This document shows, in pieces, positions 1-8,529 of a DNA stretch of 49,415 nt. The notes below the pieces were generated by a model. It was given only the letters and a program-made list of their open reading frames with translations. It was not told where the DNA came from and made no database searches. The position numbers and the translations under genes were made by a program. The number at the start of each line of letters is the position of its first letter. Within the stretch, counting starts at the first letter, position 1. Source of the DNA: Sphingopyxis sp. GTDB lineage: Bacteria; Pseudomonadota; Alphaproteobacteria; Sphingomonadales; Sphingomonadaceae. The DNA lies in NCBI GenBank assembly GCA_016463225.1, contig JAEMRT010000030.1:1-49415 (forward strand), given 5' to 3'.

Positions 1-13
1 CATTTCTGTCTAA

Positions 14-54
14 GCAAGGGGGAGGCGGGGGTAGGGAGGGTGCCTCCCCCTTGC
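14..54 (-). terminator. 13-bp inverted repeat after autotransporter
   Basis: A perfect 13-base inverted repeat (14-26 pairs with 42-54, 15-base loop) lies 20 bases beyond the autotransporter stop codon. The position suits a transcription terminator for that gene. On the minus strand the downstream bases are TTAGAC rather than a clean T-run, so it may be a weak or Rho-assisted terminator, or only an mRNA 3'-end stabiliser. Confidence 0.5.
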
Positions 55-74
55 ACGCGGGGCCGGCCGGGGGG

Positions 75-3000
75 CTAGAGGCCGACCCGCAGACTCGCAC
101 GGAACGCCCAACCAATATGGTTTTGCTGTTCCTCCGCGGACATTTCGCCAGCGACCTGAAAGGCCGAATTGCCAGCAATGCCACGGAGACGGCCGACCCA
201 GCCGCTCGTGCGATCATCAGGAATTAGAGTAAAGGGCGTGCCGTCCTTGAACGACGCGGTGGTCGAGCCCAGCGTGCCACCGACGATCTGACGGCGACCG
301 CCCTCGATTTCGAAGCGCGTCCAGCCGTCATATTGGTCGAGGCCGCCAAAATCCATGCCGAGCGCAACGGTGCCCGACACTGCGAGTTCGTCGCTGTCGC
401 GACCCAGAACCTTCAGGTCGAGCGCGTTGCCACCGCCGGTTTCCTGATAGCCCTTCTCGGTCAGCTTGAAATAGTCGACTGCGACCATCGGGCGGATCGT
501 GATGCCCCCGGCGTGGGCGTCATAGGCAAGCGAGCCTGATGCCGACCACAAAGTGCCGTCCCATTTGCCTTTCATCGTCTTTTCGATGTCATCGGCGCCC
601 GCCTCGGCGCTGAAGATACGGGTTCCCTTCATCTTGATGGGCGCGCCCGATACGCGGGCGTTGGCCATGAAGCCCTTCGAACGCAGGCGCCAGTGCAGCG
701 CGCCTTCGATCTGGCTGGTGGCGACTTCATTGGCGTTGCTGCCGTTGCCGTCCTTGCCGCTGAGGAAGGCGATCGAGCCGCCGAAATTGCCGACCTCGCT
801 CTTGATCTCGGCACCCAGCCCGATGCCCCAGCCGCTGACGTCATAGCTCGCGGTGTCACCGACGCTTTTCGACGTCCCCCACACCGCCTGGTTGACCCAA
901 TAGCCCCATTTGCCTTCGTCCTGGAACGGCGCATTGGGATCCTGCAGGTGGCGCGACAGCGCGCGCGAACCCGAGGTGACGGTTTCGAACACGCCGCCCT
1001 CATGCTCGGGCAACATCTGGCCGAGCTGGCTGCGGAACTGGTCGCCGCTGGTGATGCCGAGGAAAACGTCCTCGATCTTCTGGTCGTCGACCACCGCGTC
1101 GAGCACCGCATCGAACGCGCCCGCCTCGGACCGGTTGAGCCCGAGCTCGGTCGTGCTCTTGCGCGACACGTCGACGATCAGCTGCGTCGCGTTCGACGTC
1201 AGCGTGCCCTTGTAGAGGAAGGGCAGCAGCGTCTGCGATGCGGTGAGGTTGCTTGCGCCGGTCAGCGTGCCGGCGGTCAGGACGATGTGCCGCCCCTCGG
1301 CCTGCTCGATGCTCGACAGCCGCAGCGCCAGTTTGGATTCCGCGCCGAAGCTGGCAGCGCCCGTGACCTGTAGCGCGGTGCCGGTGCTGCCGGTGTCGAG
1401 GAGAACGCCCAGCGTTCCCTTGTCAGTCACCGCCAGCGACGCAATCCGCGCCGCGCCGGACACGTCAAAGGTGCCGCCGCTGACTGACACGGCGAGCCCC
1501 TGTGCGTTGGCCAGCGAGCCCGAGAAGATCGACGTGCCGCCAATGCTGAGCGTGTCGGTGCCACCACCGAAATCCGCCGCGCCCGTGAACTTTGAAGTGC
1601 CGGCCAGCGTCATGCTGTCATTGCCTGCCCCAAAGCGCGCGTTGCCCGCATAGGTCGCATCGCCCGACAGCGCGAGGCGGTTGTTGCCGGCGCCAAAAAA
1701 GCTGTTCCCCTTCACCGAGCCGTCGGCGATGTCGAAAACGTCATTGCCGCCGCCGAAACGAACGTCGCCGACGATGCTGGGGGCAGTGACCCCCGAAGCA
1801 ACCGCTGTCTGCTTCACCGTCGCGCCCGCGGCATTCGCCGACAGGTCGATCGCGATATTGCGGTCGGAGCTGGCCAGCGCCCCGGTAGCGCTGATCGTCC
1901 CGCTGTTCTCTACCGTTGCGACGGTGCCCGACAGGTCGACGATCGCCCGCGCGGTACCATTGTCGCCGCCGGTCTTGGCCGTGATGGCGCCGCTATTGCG
2001 GATCAGCGCGACGTTGCCTCCCGTCTGAACGAGAACCGCGGTGGCGACCGAACCGGCGACGTTACCCGTGGTCGTCGCCTCGATCTTGCCTGCGTTGCGC
2101 AGTTCGGGCGTCGTCGCGCCGCTGCCGATGCGGATCGCGGTCGCTGCGACATCCTTCGACAGCGCGGTCACGCTGCCGGTCGCGCCGATACCGATCCCGC
2201 CGGCGATGGTCACCGCGCCGCCCAGGCCACCGATCTGCATGCCGTTGCCGTCCTTGCCGGCATAGAGACCGTTGCCGATCACGCTACCGTCGATGATCAG
2301 GCCGAGGCCCGTTCCGGTTCCGGCAACCGGACCGATCGTCACGCTTTGCGTGGCGGATCCGATGCGAACAGCCGCCGCCGACCCGAAGGAGCGCACCGCC
2401 GCGCTGCCTTCCTTGTCGTCGGGGATACCGTCCTTGTCTTCGTCATTGTCCGTGGTGCTCGAATCCTTGGGCGGAACCGCAAGGACGATACCGCCGGTCA
2501 CATTGCCTTCGACGGACAGCGCCGGACCACCGATCAGCAGATCGTCCGCGTCGAGCTTCGACGGATCGGCTGGTGGGGTGGTAAAGCGATAGCCGGTCGC
2601 GGTCAGGTTGCCCTGAACAACGAGCGCGCCGGTGATGTTGCCCGCCAGTCGCGCCGCCGTTGCGTCGAGGCCGGTGGCGGTGATCGTCCCGGCCAGCCGG
2701 ACATTGCCGGTAACGTCCTGCAACCCGACGCCGAGCGCGCGGTCGCCGAGCACGGAGACCGTGCCGTCGTTGGTGAAATTGCCGGTCAGCGGTCCGCCGA
2801 GGCGGATGCCCGCCGAATCATTCCCCTCGATCGTGATCGCCCCGCTGTTGACGATATTGCCCGTAAGGGCACCAAGGGTCGCGATACCGACACGGTTGCT
2901 GCCCAGTGCAAAGGCGCCGTCGATGTCGCCGTCATTGTCGATGTCGGTCGGCGCATAGGGTTCGTCGATGATGATCTTGCCAGTCGCGGCGTTGGTGATC

Positions 3001-3287
3001 GACCCGACCGTCCCGGCGTTGGCGACGATGCCGCGCGCACCATTGACGTTGCTGATCTCGATCGTGCCTTCGTTGATGACCTTGTGATTGCTGTCGATCG
3101 TTACCGCTGTGCCAGTCGTCGGCTTCACCGAACCCGTCGACGTGATCTTGATATCGTCGGGCGCGCCCGATTTGATCGTCGACGTCCGCACCGGCGCCGT
3201 GGTCGCAGTGGTGATCGTCGTTTCCGCCTGGGCGGTCGTCGAAAGCAGGGCGGCCAGACAGGTGGTGGCCAGCAAGGTGTTGCGCAT
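75..3287 (-). CDS. autotransporter domain-containing protein (type V secretion)
   Basis: This encodes 1070 residues from the ATG at 3287, preceded by AAGAGGA at good spacing. An in-frame start 48 bases upstream has no signal peptide at its N-terminus and is disfavoured. The N-terminus (MRNTLLATTCLAALLSTTAQA) is a Sec signal peptide. The passenger is Gly/Ala/Thr/Asn-rich, with repeated GxIxNxGxI-like units typical of a beta-helix. It carries two acidic loops resembling calcium-binding DxDxDG motifs (about residues 113-123 and 278-293). Around residues 505-590 there are four units of about 21 residues starting with FGGGND-like turns. From about residue 794 the aromatic-rich pattern beginning GYWVNQAVWG matches the autotransporter beta-barrel, here ending in Leu rather than Phe. 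No catalytic passenger domain is visible. It probably makes a surface-displayed adhesin-like protein; the substrate or ligand is unknown. Confidence 0.85.
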   Translation of the reverse strand: MRNTLLATTCLAALLSTTAQAETTITTATTAPVRTSTIKSGAPDDIKITSTGSVKPTTGTAVTIDSNHKVINEGTIEISNVNGARGIVANAGTVGSITNAATGKIIIDEPYAPTDIDNDGDIDGAFALGSNRVGIATLGALTGNIVNSGAITIEGNDSAGIRLGGPLTGNFTNDGTVSVLGDRALGVGLQDVTGNVRLAGTITATGLDATAARLAGNITGALVVQGNLTATGYRFTTPPADPSKLDADDLLIGGPALSVEGNVTGGIVLAVPPKDSSTTDNDEDKDGIPDDKEGSAAVRSFGSAAAVRIGSATQSVTIGPVAGTGTGLGLIIDGSVIGNGLYAGKDGNGMQIGGLGGAVTIAGGIGIGATGSVTALSKDVAATAIRIGSGATTPELRNAGKIEATTTGNVAGSVATAVLVQTGGNVALIRNSGAITAKTGGDNGTARAIVDLSGTVATVENSGTISATGALASSDRNIAIDLSANAAGATVKQTAVASGVTAPSIVGDVRFGGGNDVFDIADGSVKGNSFFGAGNNRLALSGDATYAGNARFGAGNDSMTLAGTSKFTGAADFGGGTDTLSIGGTSIFSGSLANAQGLAVSVSGGTFDVSGAARIASLAVTDKGTLGVLLDTGSTGTALQVTGAASFGAESKLALRLSSIEQAEGRHIVLTAGTLTGASNLTASQTLLPFLYKGTLTSNATQLIVDVSRKSTTELGLNRSEAGAFDAVLDAVVDDQKIEDVFLGITSGDQFRSQLGQMLPEHEGGVFETVTSGSRALSRHLQDPNAPFQDEGKWGYWVNQAVWGTSKSVGDTASYDVSGWGIGLGAEIKSEVGNFGGSIAFLSGKDGNGSNANEVATSQIEGALHWRLRSKGFMANARVSGAPIKMKGTRIFSAEAGADDIEKTMKGKWDGTLWSASGSLAYDAHAGGITIRPMVAVDYFKLTEKGYQETGGGNALDLKVLGRDSDELAVSGTVALGMDFGGLDQYDGWTRFEIEGGRRQIVGGTLGSTTASFKDGTPFTLIPDDRTSGWVGRLRGIAGNSAFQVAGEMSAEEQQNHIGWAFRASLRVGL

Positions 3288-3296
3288 CGGGTTCCT

Positions 3297-3338
3297 CTTG
3301 TGATCGGGGCCGGATGTTGTTCCGGCGACAATCACAAG
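3297..3338 (-). promoter_or_regulatory. nested hairpin in autotransporter 5' leader
   Basis: An outer 8-base inverted repeat (3297-3304 with 3331-3338) encloses a 6-base one (3309-3314 with 3321-3326). The outer arm ends directly beside the AAGAGGA ribosome-binding site of the autotransporter. In RNA this forms one long stem-loop next to the Shine-Dalgarno, and in DNA a possible dyad operator. The function is inferred. The rest of the gap up to 3586 contains no convincing gene. Confidence 0.45.
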
Positions 3339-3586
3339 ACGGAGCGGACGAAGCGCAGCCTTTAAGAAAAAATCAAACGCCTGGCTGCGGCCGGCGCATT
3401 GGTGTCGGCACCATTTACCATCGGCACCGCGCCTGATATGCAGGTCACGCTACGGGGGGCAAAAAACATAAGGTCGCCGTGGCTTTTCGCCGCGACCGTT
3501 TCGGACGTTCGCTTGGGGCAGCGTCCACTCTGCACTGGGCATCGCGGTAAGACTGGAAATCCTTGGAACAGCGCGGGCGCCATCAA

Positions 3587-3676
3587 TGGCGGACAGGGTG
3601 GGATTCGAACCCACGGTGAGCTTGCACCCACGGCGGTTTTCAAGACCGCTGCCTTAAACCACTCGGCCACCTGTCC
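3587..3676 (-). tRNA. tRNA-Ser(TGA)
   Basis: On the minus strand the acceptor GGACAGG pairs with CCTGTCC. The anticodon stem GCGGT/ACCGC encloses loop CTTGAAA, so the anticodon is TGA. A long variable arm follows, typical of serine tRNA, then a T-arm with loop TTCGAAT. The discriminator is G and CCA is encoded (3587-3589). Confidence 0.95.
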
Positions 3677-3687
3677 GCTCGGTCGCC

Positions 3688-3715
3688 GCCATAGCGCGAT
3701 GCGGCTTTGCGGCAA
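3688..3715 (-). promoter_or_regulatory. putative promoter of tRNA-Ser
   Basis: On the minus strand TTGCCGC (3715-3709), a 13-base spacer and GCTATGGC (3695-3688) resemble the Caulobacter housekeeping promoter (TTGACGS, 10-14 bases, GCTANAWC). The mature tRNA begins 11 bases downstream. Confidence 0.5.
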
Positions 3716-3824
3716 GAAAAACCTTGCTGGCTCGGCCCGCCGTGCGAATGACTCGACTCGTCCCGCCATCGCCTAGCCAAGCCGCTCGCATCTGTGCGAG
3801 ACACGCCTTATGGGTGGGAACATC

Positions 3825-4886
3825 ATGCACGTTATCTTTTCGAAAGCCGGACGTCTTTTCACTCTCACCGCCGCAGTCCTGTCGGCCTGGCTGCTCACCG
3901 CATCGGCGCCGCTGCACGCCCAGAGCGGCGACAACGGCTTCGATGCCTATGTCCAGTCGCTGTGGCCCAAGGCACAGGCGCGCGGCGTGTCGCGGCAGAT
4001 CTTTGACCGCGTCACCGCGGGCCTGCGCTACAATCCGCGGGTGATCGCACTCGACCGCGACAATCTCGGCAGCCCGCCCACCAACGACACCCCGATCCCG
4101 AATTTCGCGCCGTACAAGGCCAAGCATGTCGATGCGGCGCGGATCGGGGGCGGGCGCCGTGTCCACGACCGCTTGCTGCCCTTGCTGTCGCGCATCGAGG
4201 CGCACACCGGCGTGCCGACGAGCATCATGATCGCAATCTATGGCCATGAAACCGCTTATGGGCAGGTCACGGGAAGCTTCGATCTGCCCGAAGCACTGGC
4301 GACATTGGCCTATGAGGGGCGCCGCCGCAGCCTGTTCGAACCCGAATTCCTCGCGACGCTCGAAATGGTCCAGCGCGGCGTGCCGCGTGAGGTGCTCAAG
4401 GGCAGTTGGGCAGGTGCCTTTGGTTATCCGCAATTCCTGCCGTCGGTGTATCTGCAGGTGGCCGAGGATGGCGACGGCGACGGCCGCGCCAATATCTGGT
4501 CGAGCGAGGCCGATGCGATTGAGTCGATCGGCGCGTATCTTCGCCGCGCCGGCTGGCGTGCGGGGCAGCCGTGGGGCGTTGCCGTCACGGTGCCCGGCGG
4601 CTTTGACCGCAACCGCGTCGCCAGCCGTCTTTCACCCACCCGCTGCGCCCGCGTTTTTGCGCGCCACAGCCGCTGGCGCTCGATGGCCGAATGGCGCGCC
4701 GATGGCATCCAGCCGATCGGTGGCCGCTGGCCCGACGGTCAGGTTCAGGCGGTGCTGCTCGAACCCGATGGCCCCGGGCGGACTGCATATTTGCTGACCG
4801 GTAACTATCGTGCGATATTGGACTATAATTGTTCCAACTTTTACGCACTTTCGGTAGGGTTATTGGCGGATGAAATCGATCGTTAG
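3825..4886 (+). CDS. lytic murein transglycosylase, MltB/SLT_2 family
   Basis: This 353-residue protein cleaves the beta-1,4 bond between MurNAc and GlcNAc in peptidoglycan, giving 1,6-anhydro ends. The N-terminus has a signal peptide ending near LHAQS, so it acts in the periplasm; no lipobox is seen. The catalytic Glu lies in GHETAYG (E142). GAFGYPQFLPS and the WSSEADAIESIGAYL stretch are hallmarks of this family. The ATG at 3825 is chosen because GGGTGGGAA precedes it; another in-frame ATG is at 3810. The last 17 bases overlap the RlpA gene, which points to translational coupling in a cell-wall gene set with the carboxypeptidase that follows. Confidence 0.9.
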   Translation: MHVIFSKAGRLFTLTAAVLSAWLLTASAPLHAQSGDNGFDAYVQSLWPKAQARGVSRQIFDRVTAGLRYNPRVIALDRDNLGSPPTNDTPIPNFAPYKAKHVDAARIGGGRRVHDRLLPLLSRIEAHTGVPTSIMIAIYGHETAYGQVTGSFDLPEALATLAYEGRRRSLFEPEFLATLEMVQRGVPREVLKGSWAGAFGYPQFLPSVYLQVAEDGDGDGRANIWSSEADAIESIGAYLRRAGWRAGQPWGVAVTVPGGFDRNRVASRLSPTRCARVFARHSRWRSMAEWRADGIQPIGGRWPDGQVQAVLLEPDGPGRTAYLLTGNYRAILDYNCSNFYALSVGLLADEIDR

Positions 4887-5838
4887 AGACACTGGGCTGA
4901 TGGCCGCGATGCTTATGCTCGCCGGCTGCGGCAGTTTCGACGGCAAGCGCGAGGGCGGACCGACCGCCAGCCCGACACCGGCGCAATCGGCCAACGGCGT
5001 GAACGACACGCCGGTCAAGATTGGCGATCCCTATGCGATCGGCGGCACGACCTACACGCCGTCGGACGTCGCCGATTATGACGATGTCGGCTATGCGAGC
5101 TGGTACGGCGAGGAACTCGCCGGACGGCCGACGGCCAATGGCGAAACTTTCGACCCCGCGGGGGTCAGCGCCGCGCACAAGACACTGCCGCTACCGAGCT
5201 ATGTCGAGGTCACCGCGCTCGATACCGGACGCACGATTCTGGTACGCGTCAACGACCGCGGGCCGATGGTCGGCGATCGGTTGATCGACCTGTCGCGCGG
5301 CGCCGCCGAGCAACTGGGTCTGACCGACGGCGTATCCGCGGTGCGCGTCCGCCGCACCAACCCACCCGCCGCCGAACGCGCGCAGCTGCGCGCCGGTCGC
5401 GCGGTGCCGGAACGGATCGGCACGCCCGATTCGCTGCTTTCGATCCTGCGTACAAAGCTGAAGGCCATGCCGGTTCCCAAGGCGCTCGCCGCAGCGCCGC
5501 CGGTCGAGGCACAGCCCGCCGCGCCGATTGCATCGGGAAAAGCCAAACCCGGCGATGACCGCATGGCGGTTGAAAAGGCAAAACCTGCCACCAAGCCGGC
5601 AGCACCCGCAAAACCCGCTCCCGCGTTGGCCGGAAAATTTGTCGTCCAGGTCGGCGCATTCAGCAGCGAAAGCCGCGCCAATGCCGCGGCAAAATCGGTC
5701 GGCGGTACCGTCAGCAAGGCGGGCAACCTCTGGCGGGTGCGGATCGGCCCCTTCGCCAGCGACGCCGACGCGCGCGGCGCACTCGGAACGGCGAAAGCCA
5801 AAGGTTTCCGCGATGCGGTGGTCCAGCGCGATCGGTGA
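4870..5838 (+). CDS. rlpA: septal ring lytic transglycosylase RlpA family lipoprotein with SPOR domain
   Basis: This encodes 322 residues. The N-terminus ends in a lipobox (LAGC, lipidated Cys20), and Gly at +2 predicts outer-membrane sorting. A double-psi beta-barrel follows at about residues 75-155 (YASWYGEELAGRPTANGE ... VRVNDRGP), with the conserved Glu, His and Asp of active RlpA enzymes visible. A Pro/Ala/Lys-rich linker leads to a C-terminal SPOR domain (about 255-322: GKFVVQVGAF ... VRIGPF), which binds denuded glycan strands at division septa. It therefore probably cleaves naked glycans at the septum. It overlaps both the MltB gene upstream and the carboxypeptidase downstream. Confidence 0.92.
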   Translation: MKSIVRDTGLMAAMLMLAGCGSFDGKREGGPTASPTPAQSANGVNDTPVKIGDPYAIGGTTYTPSDVADYDDVGYASWYGEELAGRPTANGETFDPAGVSAAHKTLPLPSYVEVTALDTGRTILVRVNDRGPMVGDRLIDLSRGAAEQLGLTDGVSAVRVRRTNPPAAERAQLRAGRAVPERIGTPDSLLSILRTKLKAMPVPKALAAAPPVEAQPAAPIASGKAKPGDDRMAVEKAKPATKPAAPAKPAPALAGKFVVQVGAFSSESRANAAAKSVGGTVSKAGNLWRVRIGPFASDADARGALGTAKAKGFRDAVVQRDR

Positions 5839-6815
5839 CGGGCCAACGCGTGATAAAACTCTCGAAGATTACAATGCAAAGCGCTGCGGTGTTGGCAGGG
5901 TTTGCACTGACGCTCGCCGTGCCAGCGGCTGCGGCGGACGACGCACGTCCAAAAAGCACGGCGGCGGCGCGTCCGTCCTACACCACGCAGGCACCGATCG
6001 TGATGCTCAAGGATCTCGATTCGGGCGAGATCCTGTTCTCGCGCGGTGCGGACAAACGCTTTGCCCCGGCGTCGATGGCGAAGGTGATGACCGCCTATGT
6101 CGTTCTCGACCTGATCAAAAAGGGCGAGTTGGCGCGCGACAAGCAGTTCACCGTCAGCGAAGCGACATGGAAGAAATGGAGAGGCAGCAACGGCGGATCG
6201 ACGATGTTCCTGCGCCCTGGCGAAAAGGTTTCGGTCGATGAGCTGCTTAAAGGCCTGATCACCGTATCTGGCAATGACGCCGCCGCCGTGCTGGCGGTGG
6301 GAATCGACGACGGCGAAGCGGCTTTTATCAAACGAATGAACGCAGTAGCTGCGCAAATTGGTATGAAATCGAGTAATTTCGGAACGCCGAACGGCTGGCC
6401 GGACGGCGGGGTGACCAAGGTCAGCGCCGCCGATCTGATCACGCTCGCCGACCGGCTGATCCGCGATCATCCGGCTGGTTATGCCCGCTATTTTTCGATG
6501 CCAAAGCTTCAGCATGGCACTTCGCCCGAGGGCAAACCGATCGTTCAGGCGAACCGCAATCCGATTCTGGGCCGGGCGCTGGGGGCTGACGGGTTGAAGA
6601 CGGGCTACACGTCTGAAGCGGGCTATTGCCTGCTGGGTTCAGCGAAGCGCGACGGGCGGCGACTGATCATGGTCGTTGCCGGTTTGCCAAGCGACAAGGC
6701 GCGCCGCGACGAGGCCGAGCGGCTGATGAGCTGGGGTTTCGGGATACAGCTAGCAGGGAACGACGGGGGTCATAACAAAAAGGCCGCGTCTGGTAGCGGC
6801 CGCGCTGCGCCGTGA
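5835..6815 (+). CDS. D-alanyl-D-alanine carboxypeptidase (class C low-mass PBP)
   Basis: This is a serine peptidase of family S11 that trims the terminal D-Ala from peptidoglycan pentapeptides. The three active-site motifs are present: S80-x-x-K83 (SMAK), S145-G-N147 and K255-T-G. A signal peptide ending near AVPAAAA sends it to the periplasm. At 326 residues it lacks the C-terminal PBP5 beta domain and amphipathic membrane anchor of E. coli PBP5/6, so it is probably soluble. The GTG at 5835 forms a GTGA overlap with the RlpA stop codon; GTG 5850 and ATG 5874 are alternatives that keep the signal peptide. The last codons overlap a minus-strand terminator-like hairpin. Confidence 0.9.
   Translation: MTGQRVIKLSKITMQSAAVLAGFALTLAVPAAAADDARPKSTAAARPSYTTQAPIVMLKDLDSGEILFSRGADKRFAPASMAKVMTAYVVLDLIKKGELARDKQFTVSEATWKKWRGSNGGSTMFLRPGEKVSVDELLKGLITVSGNDAAAVLAVGIDDGEAAFIKRMNAVAAQIGMKSSNFGTPNGWPDGGVTKVSAADLITLADRLIRDHPAGYARYFSMPKLQHGTSPEGKPIVQANRNPILGRALGADGLKTGYTSEAGYCLLGSAKRDGRRLIMVVAGLPSDKARRDEAERLMSWGFGIQLAGNDGGHNKKAASGSGRAAP
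6777..6801 (-). terminator. minus-strand terminator-like hairpin inside the carboxypeptidase 3' end
   Basis: Read on the minus strand, GGCCGC (6801-6796), an 8-base loop and GCGGCC (6787-6782) are followed directly by TTTTTGTTAT. This is an intrinsic-terminator shape on the strand with no annotated gene. It may block antisense transcription or may be chance; the stem is only 6 bp. Confidence 0.3.
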
Positions 6816-6893
6816 TGACAAAGCGCGTGCTGACGGCTACCGCCGTGTGATGCACGCTCGTTTCTTCCGCCTCCACCTTCACAGACTTTCGGC

Positions 6894-7514
6894 ATGACGC
6901 GCGGGCGCTTCATCACGCTTGAAGGCGGGGAAGGGGTCGGAAAATCGACGCAGATCCGCGCGTTGGCGGACGCGATCAAAGCGCGCGGTATCGAAGTCGT
7001 CACCACGCGCGAGCCCGGTGGCAGCACCGGCGCTGAAGCGATCCGGACGCTGCTGATGGAAGGCAGCGACGACCGCTGGGATGCGCGCAGCGAGGCCTTG
7101 CTGTTCGCGGCGGCGCGCGCCGACCATGTCGCACGCACGATCCGCCCGGCACTAGCCCGCGGCGCCTGGGTGCTGTGCGACCGTTTTGTTGATTCGAGCC
7201 GCGCCTATCAGGGCGGCGGCGGCGGCATCACCGACGCGGACATCCTGGCGCTGCATGGCGTGGGGTCCGAAGGCCTGCTCCCCGACCGCACCTTCCTGCT
7301 CACCGTCAGCCCCACCGAAGCCGCACGCCGCCTGGACGCACGCGGTGGCAGCGACCGCATGGGCAGCAAACCCGCCGACTATCAGGCGCGCCTCGCCGTG
7401 CGCTTTGTCGAAATGGCCGCGACCGAACCCGACCGCTGGCGGATTGTCGATGCCGACCCCCCTGCCGAGCAGGTCACCGCAGCGATCCTTGGCGGGCTCG
7501 CCGAATGGCTATGA
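6894..7514 (+). CDS. tmk: thymidylate kinase (dTMP kinase)
   Basis: This 206-residue kinase phosphorylates dTMP to dTDP with ATP, an essential step for DNA synthesis. The P-loop GGEGVGKST sits at residues 11-19, the REPGGS substrate motif follows near residue 40, and the DR(F/Y) motif with SSRAYQG comes later. Length and motif order are normal for the family. Its stop codon overlaps the start of holB (ATGA), a common arrangement in alphaproteobacteria that couples nucleotide supply to replication. Confidence 0.96.
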   Translation: MTRGRFITLEGGEGVGKSTQIRALADAIKARGIEVVTTREPGGSTGAEAIRTLLMEGSDDRWDARSEALLFAAARADHVARTIRPALARGAWVLCDRFVDSSRAYQGGGGGITDADILALHGVGSEGLLPDRTFLLTVSPTEAARRLDARGGSDRMGSKPADYQARLAVRFVEMAATEPDRWRIVDADPPAEQVTAAILGGLAEWL

Positions 7515-8491
7515 TTGGCCATCACGACGCCGAGGCAGCCTTTCTCGAAGGCTGGCAGGGAGGCAGGCTGCATCACGCTTGGCTACTCGCCGGTCCACAG
7601 GGGATGGGGAAGGGGGCTTTTGCCGCAAGCGTCGCGCGCTTCCTCGTTACCCATGGCCGCGGCGGCGACGGGCAAGCGGTTGCGCTCGACGATCCGGGCG
7701 ACAGCGCCGCGGGGCGATTGGTCGAGGCGGGCAATCACCCCGAAATCCTCCACCTGACGCGCCAGCTCAAGGACAAGAGCAAAGACCTCGCGCGCAACAT
7801 CACGATCGATCAGGTGCGGACGATGATCCGCCGCCTGCATCTGTCGCTGTCGCTCGGCGACTGGCGCGTCATCATCGTCGATGCGATCGACGATCTGGAG
7901 ACCGACGCCGCCAACGCGCTGCTCAAAACGCTCGAGGAACCGCCGGCAAAAACGCTGTTCCTGCTCGTCAGCCACTCGCCGGGACGCTTGCTGCCGACGA
8001 TCCGGTCGCGATGCAGAACGCTGCGTTTTCAACCGGTTGATCGTGACGTCATGACAGCTTGGCTGCATAATCTGCGCCCGATGCTCGAAATTGCCGAGGT
8101 ACGCGCGATCGTCGCGGCGTCGGGTGGTGTGCCGGGCAAGGCGCTCGCATTGATCGACAGCGATGTCGCCGCGATGGAGAAGAAGTTGCTGGCGATCGCC
8201 AGTTCGGGTGATCCAGAAAACCGGCTCCGCGAGGCGCTTGCGCGCGAGGTCGGCGGCACCGCCAATCGCGCCCGGCTCGAGCTGGTGATCGATATCGTCC
8301 CCGGTCTGCTCGCGCGCCTGGCGCGCGAACGCCCTGTGGCGGAGATCGCGCCGATCCTCGCACAATGGGACCGCGTCCAGCGCACCGTCCGCGATGCGAT
8401 CCGCGGTTCGTACGACGGAACGATGGTCGGGTTCGAAATCGGCAACTGCCTTGCCGAACTGGCGCCGCGTTCAGCGCAACCGGCACGCTGA
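7511..8491 (+). CDS. holB: DNA polymerase III subunit delta'
   Basis: This 326-residue clamp-loader subunit belongs to the AAA+ complex that loads the beta clamp onto DNA. The N-terminal AAA+ fold carries GPQGMGKG (residues 28-35). The Lys-Gly in place of Lys-Ser/Thr agrees with delta' being unable to bind ATP productively. The stretches VDAIDDLETDAANALLKTLEEPP and LVSHSPGRLLPTIRSRC are sensor/Walker B-like and SRC motifs of the clamp-loader family. The ATG at 7511 overlaps the tmk stop as ATGA; an alternative in-frame ATG is at 7505. Confidence 0.92.
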   Translation: MIGHHDAEAAFLEGWQGGRLHHAWLLAGPQGMGKGAFAASVARFLVTHGRGGDGQAVALDDPGDSAAGRLVEAGNHPEILHLTRQLKDKSKDLARNITIDQVRTMIRRLHLSLSLGDWRVIIVDAIDDLETDAANALLKTLEEPPAKTLFLLVSHSPGRLLPTIRSRCRTLRFQPVDRDVMTAWLHNLRPMLEIAEVRAIVAASGGVPGKALALIDSDVAAMEKKLLAIASSGDPENRLREALAREVGGTANRARLELVIDIVPGLLARLARERPVAEIAPILAQWDRVQRTVRDAIRGSYDGTMVGFEIGNCLAELAPRSAQPAR

Positions 8492-8515
8492 CGCTTTCCC
8501 TCGCGCGCGCCAGCG

Positions 8516-8526
8516 GCTAAGGCGCG
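8516..8526 (+). promoter_or_regulatory. GCTA-type -10 box close to metG start
   Basis: GCTAAGGC begins 14 bases before the metG ATG and matches the first half of the alphaproteobacterial -10 element GCTANAWC. If used, transcription would start at or near the ATG itself. No good -35 is seen, and AAGG inside the box could instead serve as a weak ribosome-binding site. Confidence 0.3.
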
Positions 8527-8529
8527 GCC

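Noticed and set aside
3399..3776. Open frame of 125 codons across the tRNA-Ser gene (plus strand)
   Set aside because: It reads antisense through the tRNA and gives the well-known false peptide GGIRTHGELAPTAVFKTAAL; there is no ribosome-binding site or independent coding signal.
8492..8529. Riboswitch or T-box upstream of metG
   Set aside because: The gap is only 38 bases and shows no conserved riboswitch structure.
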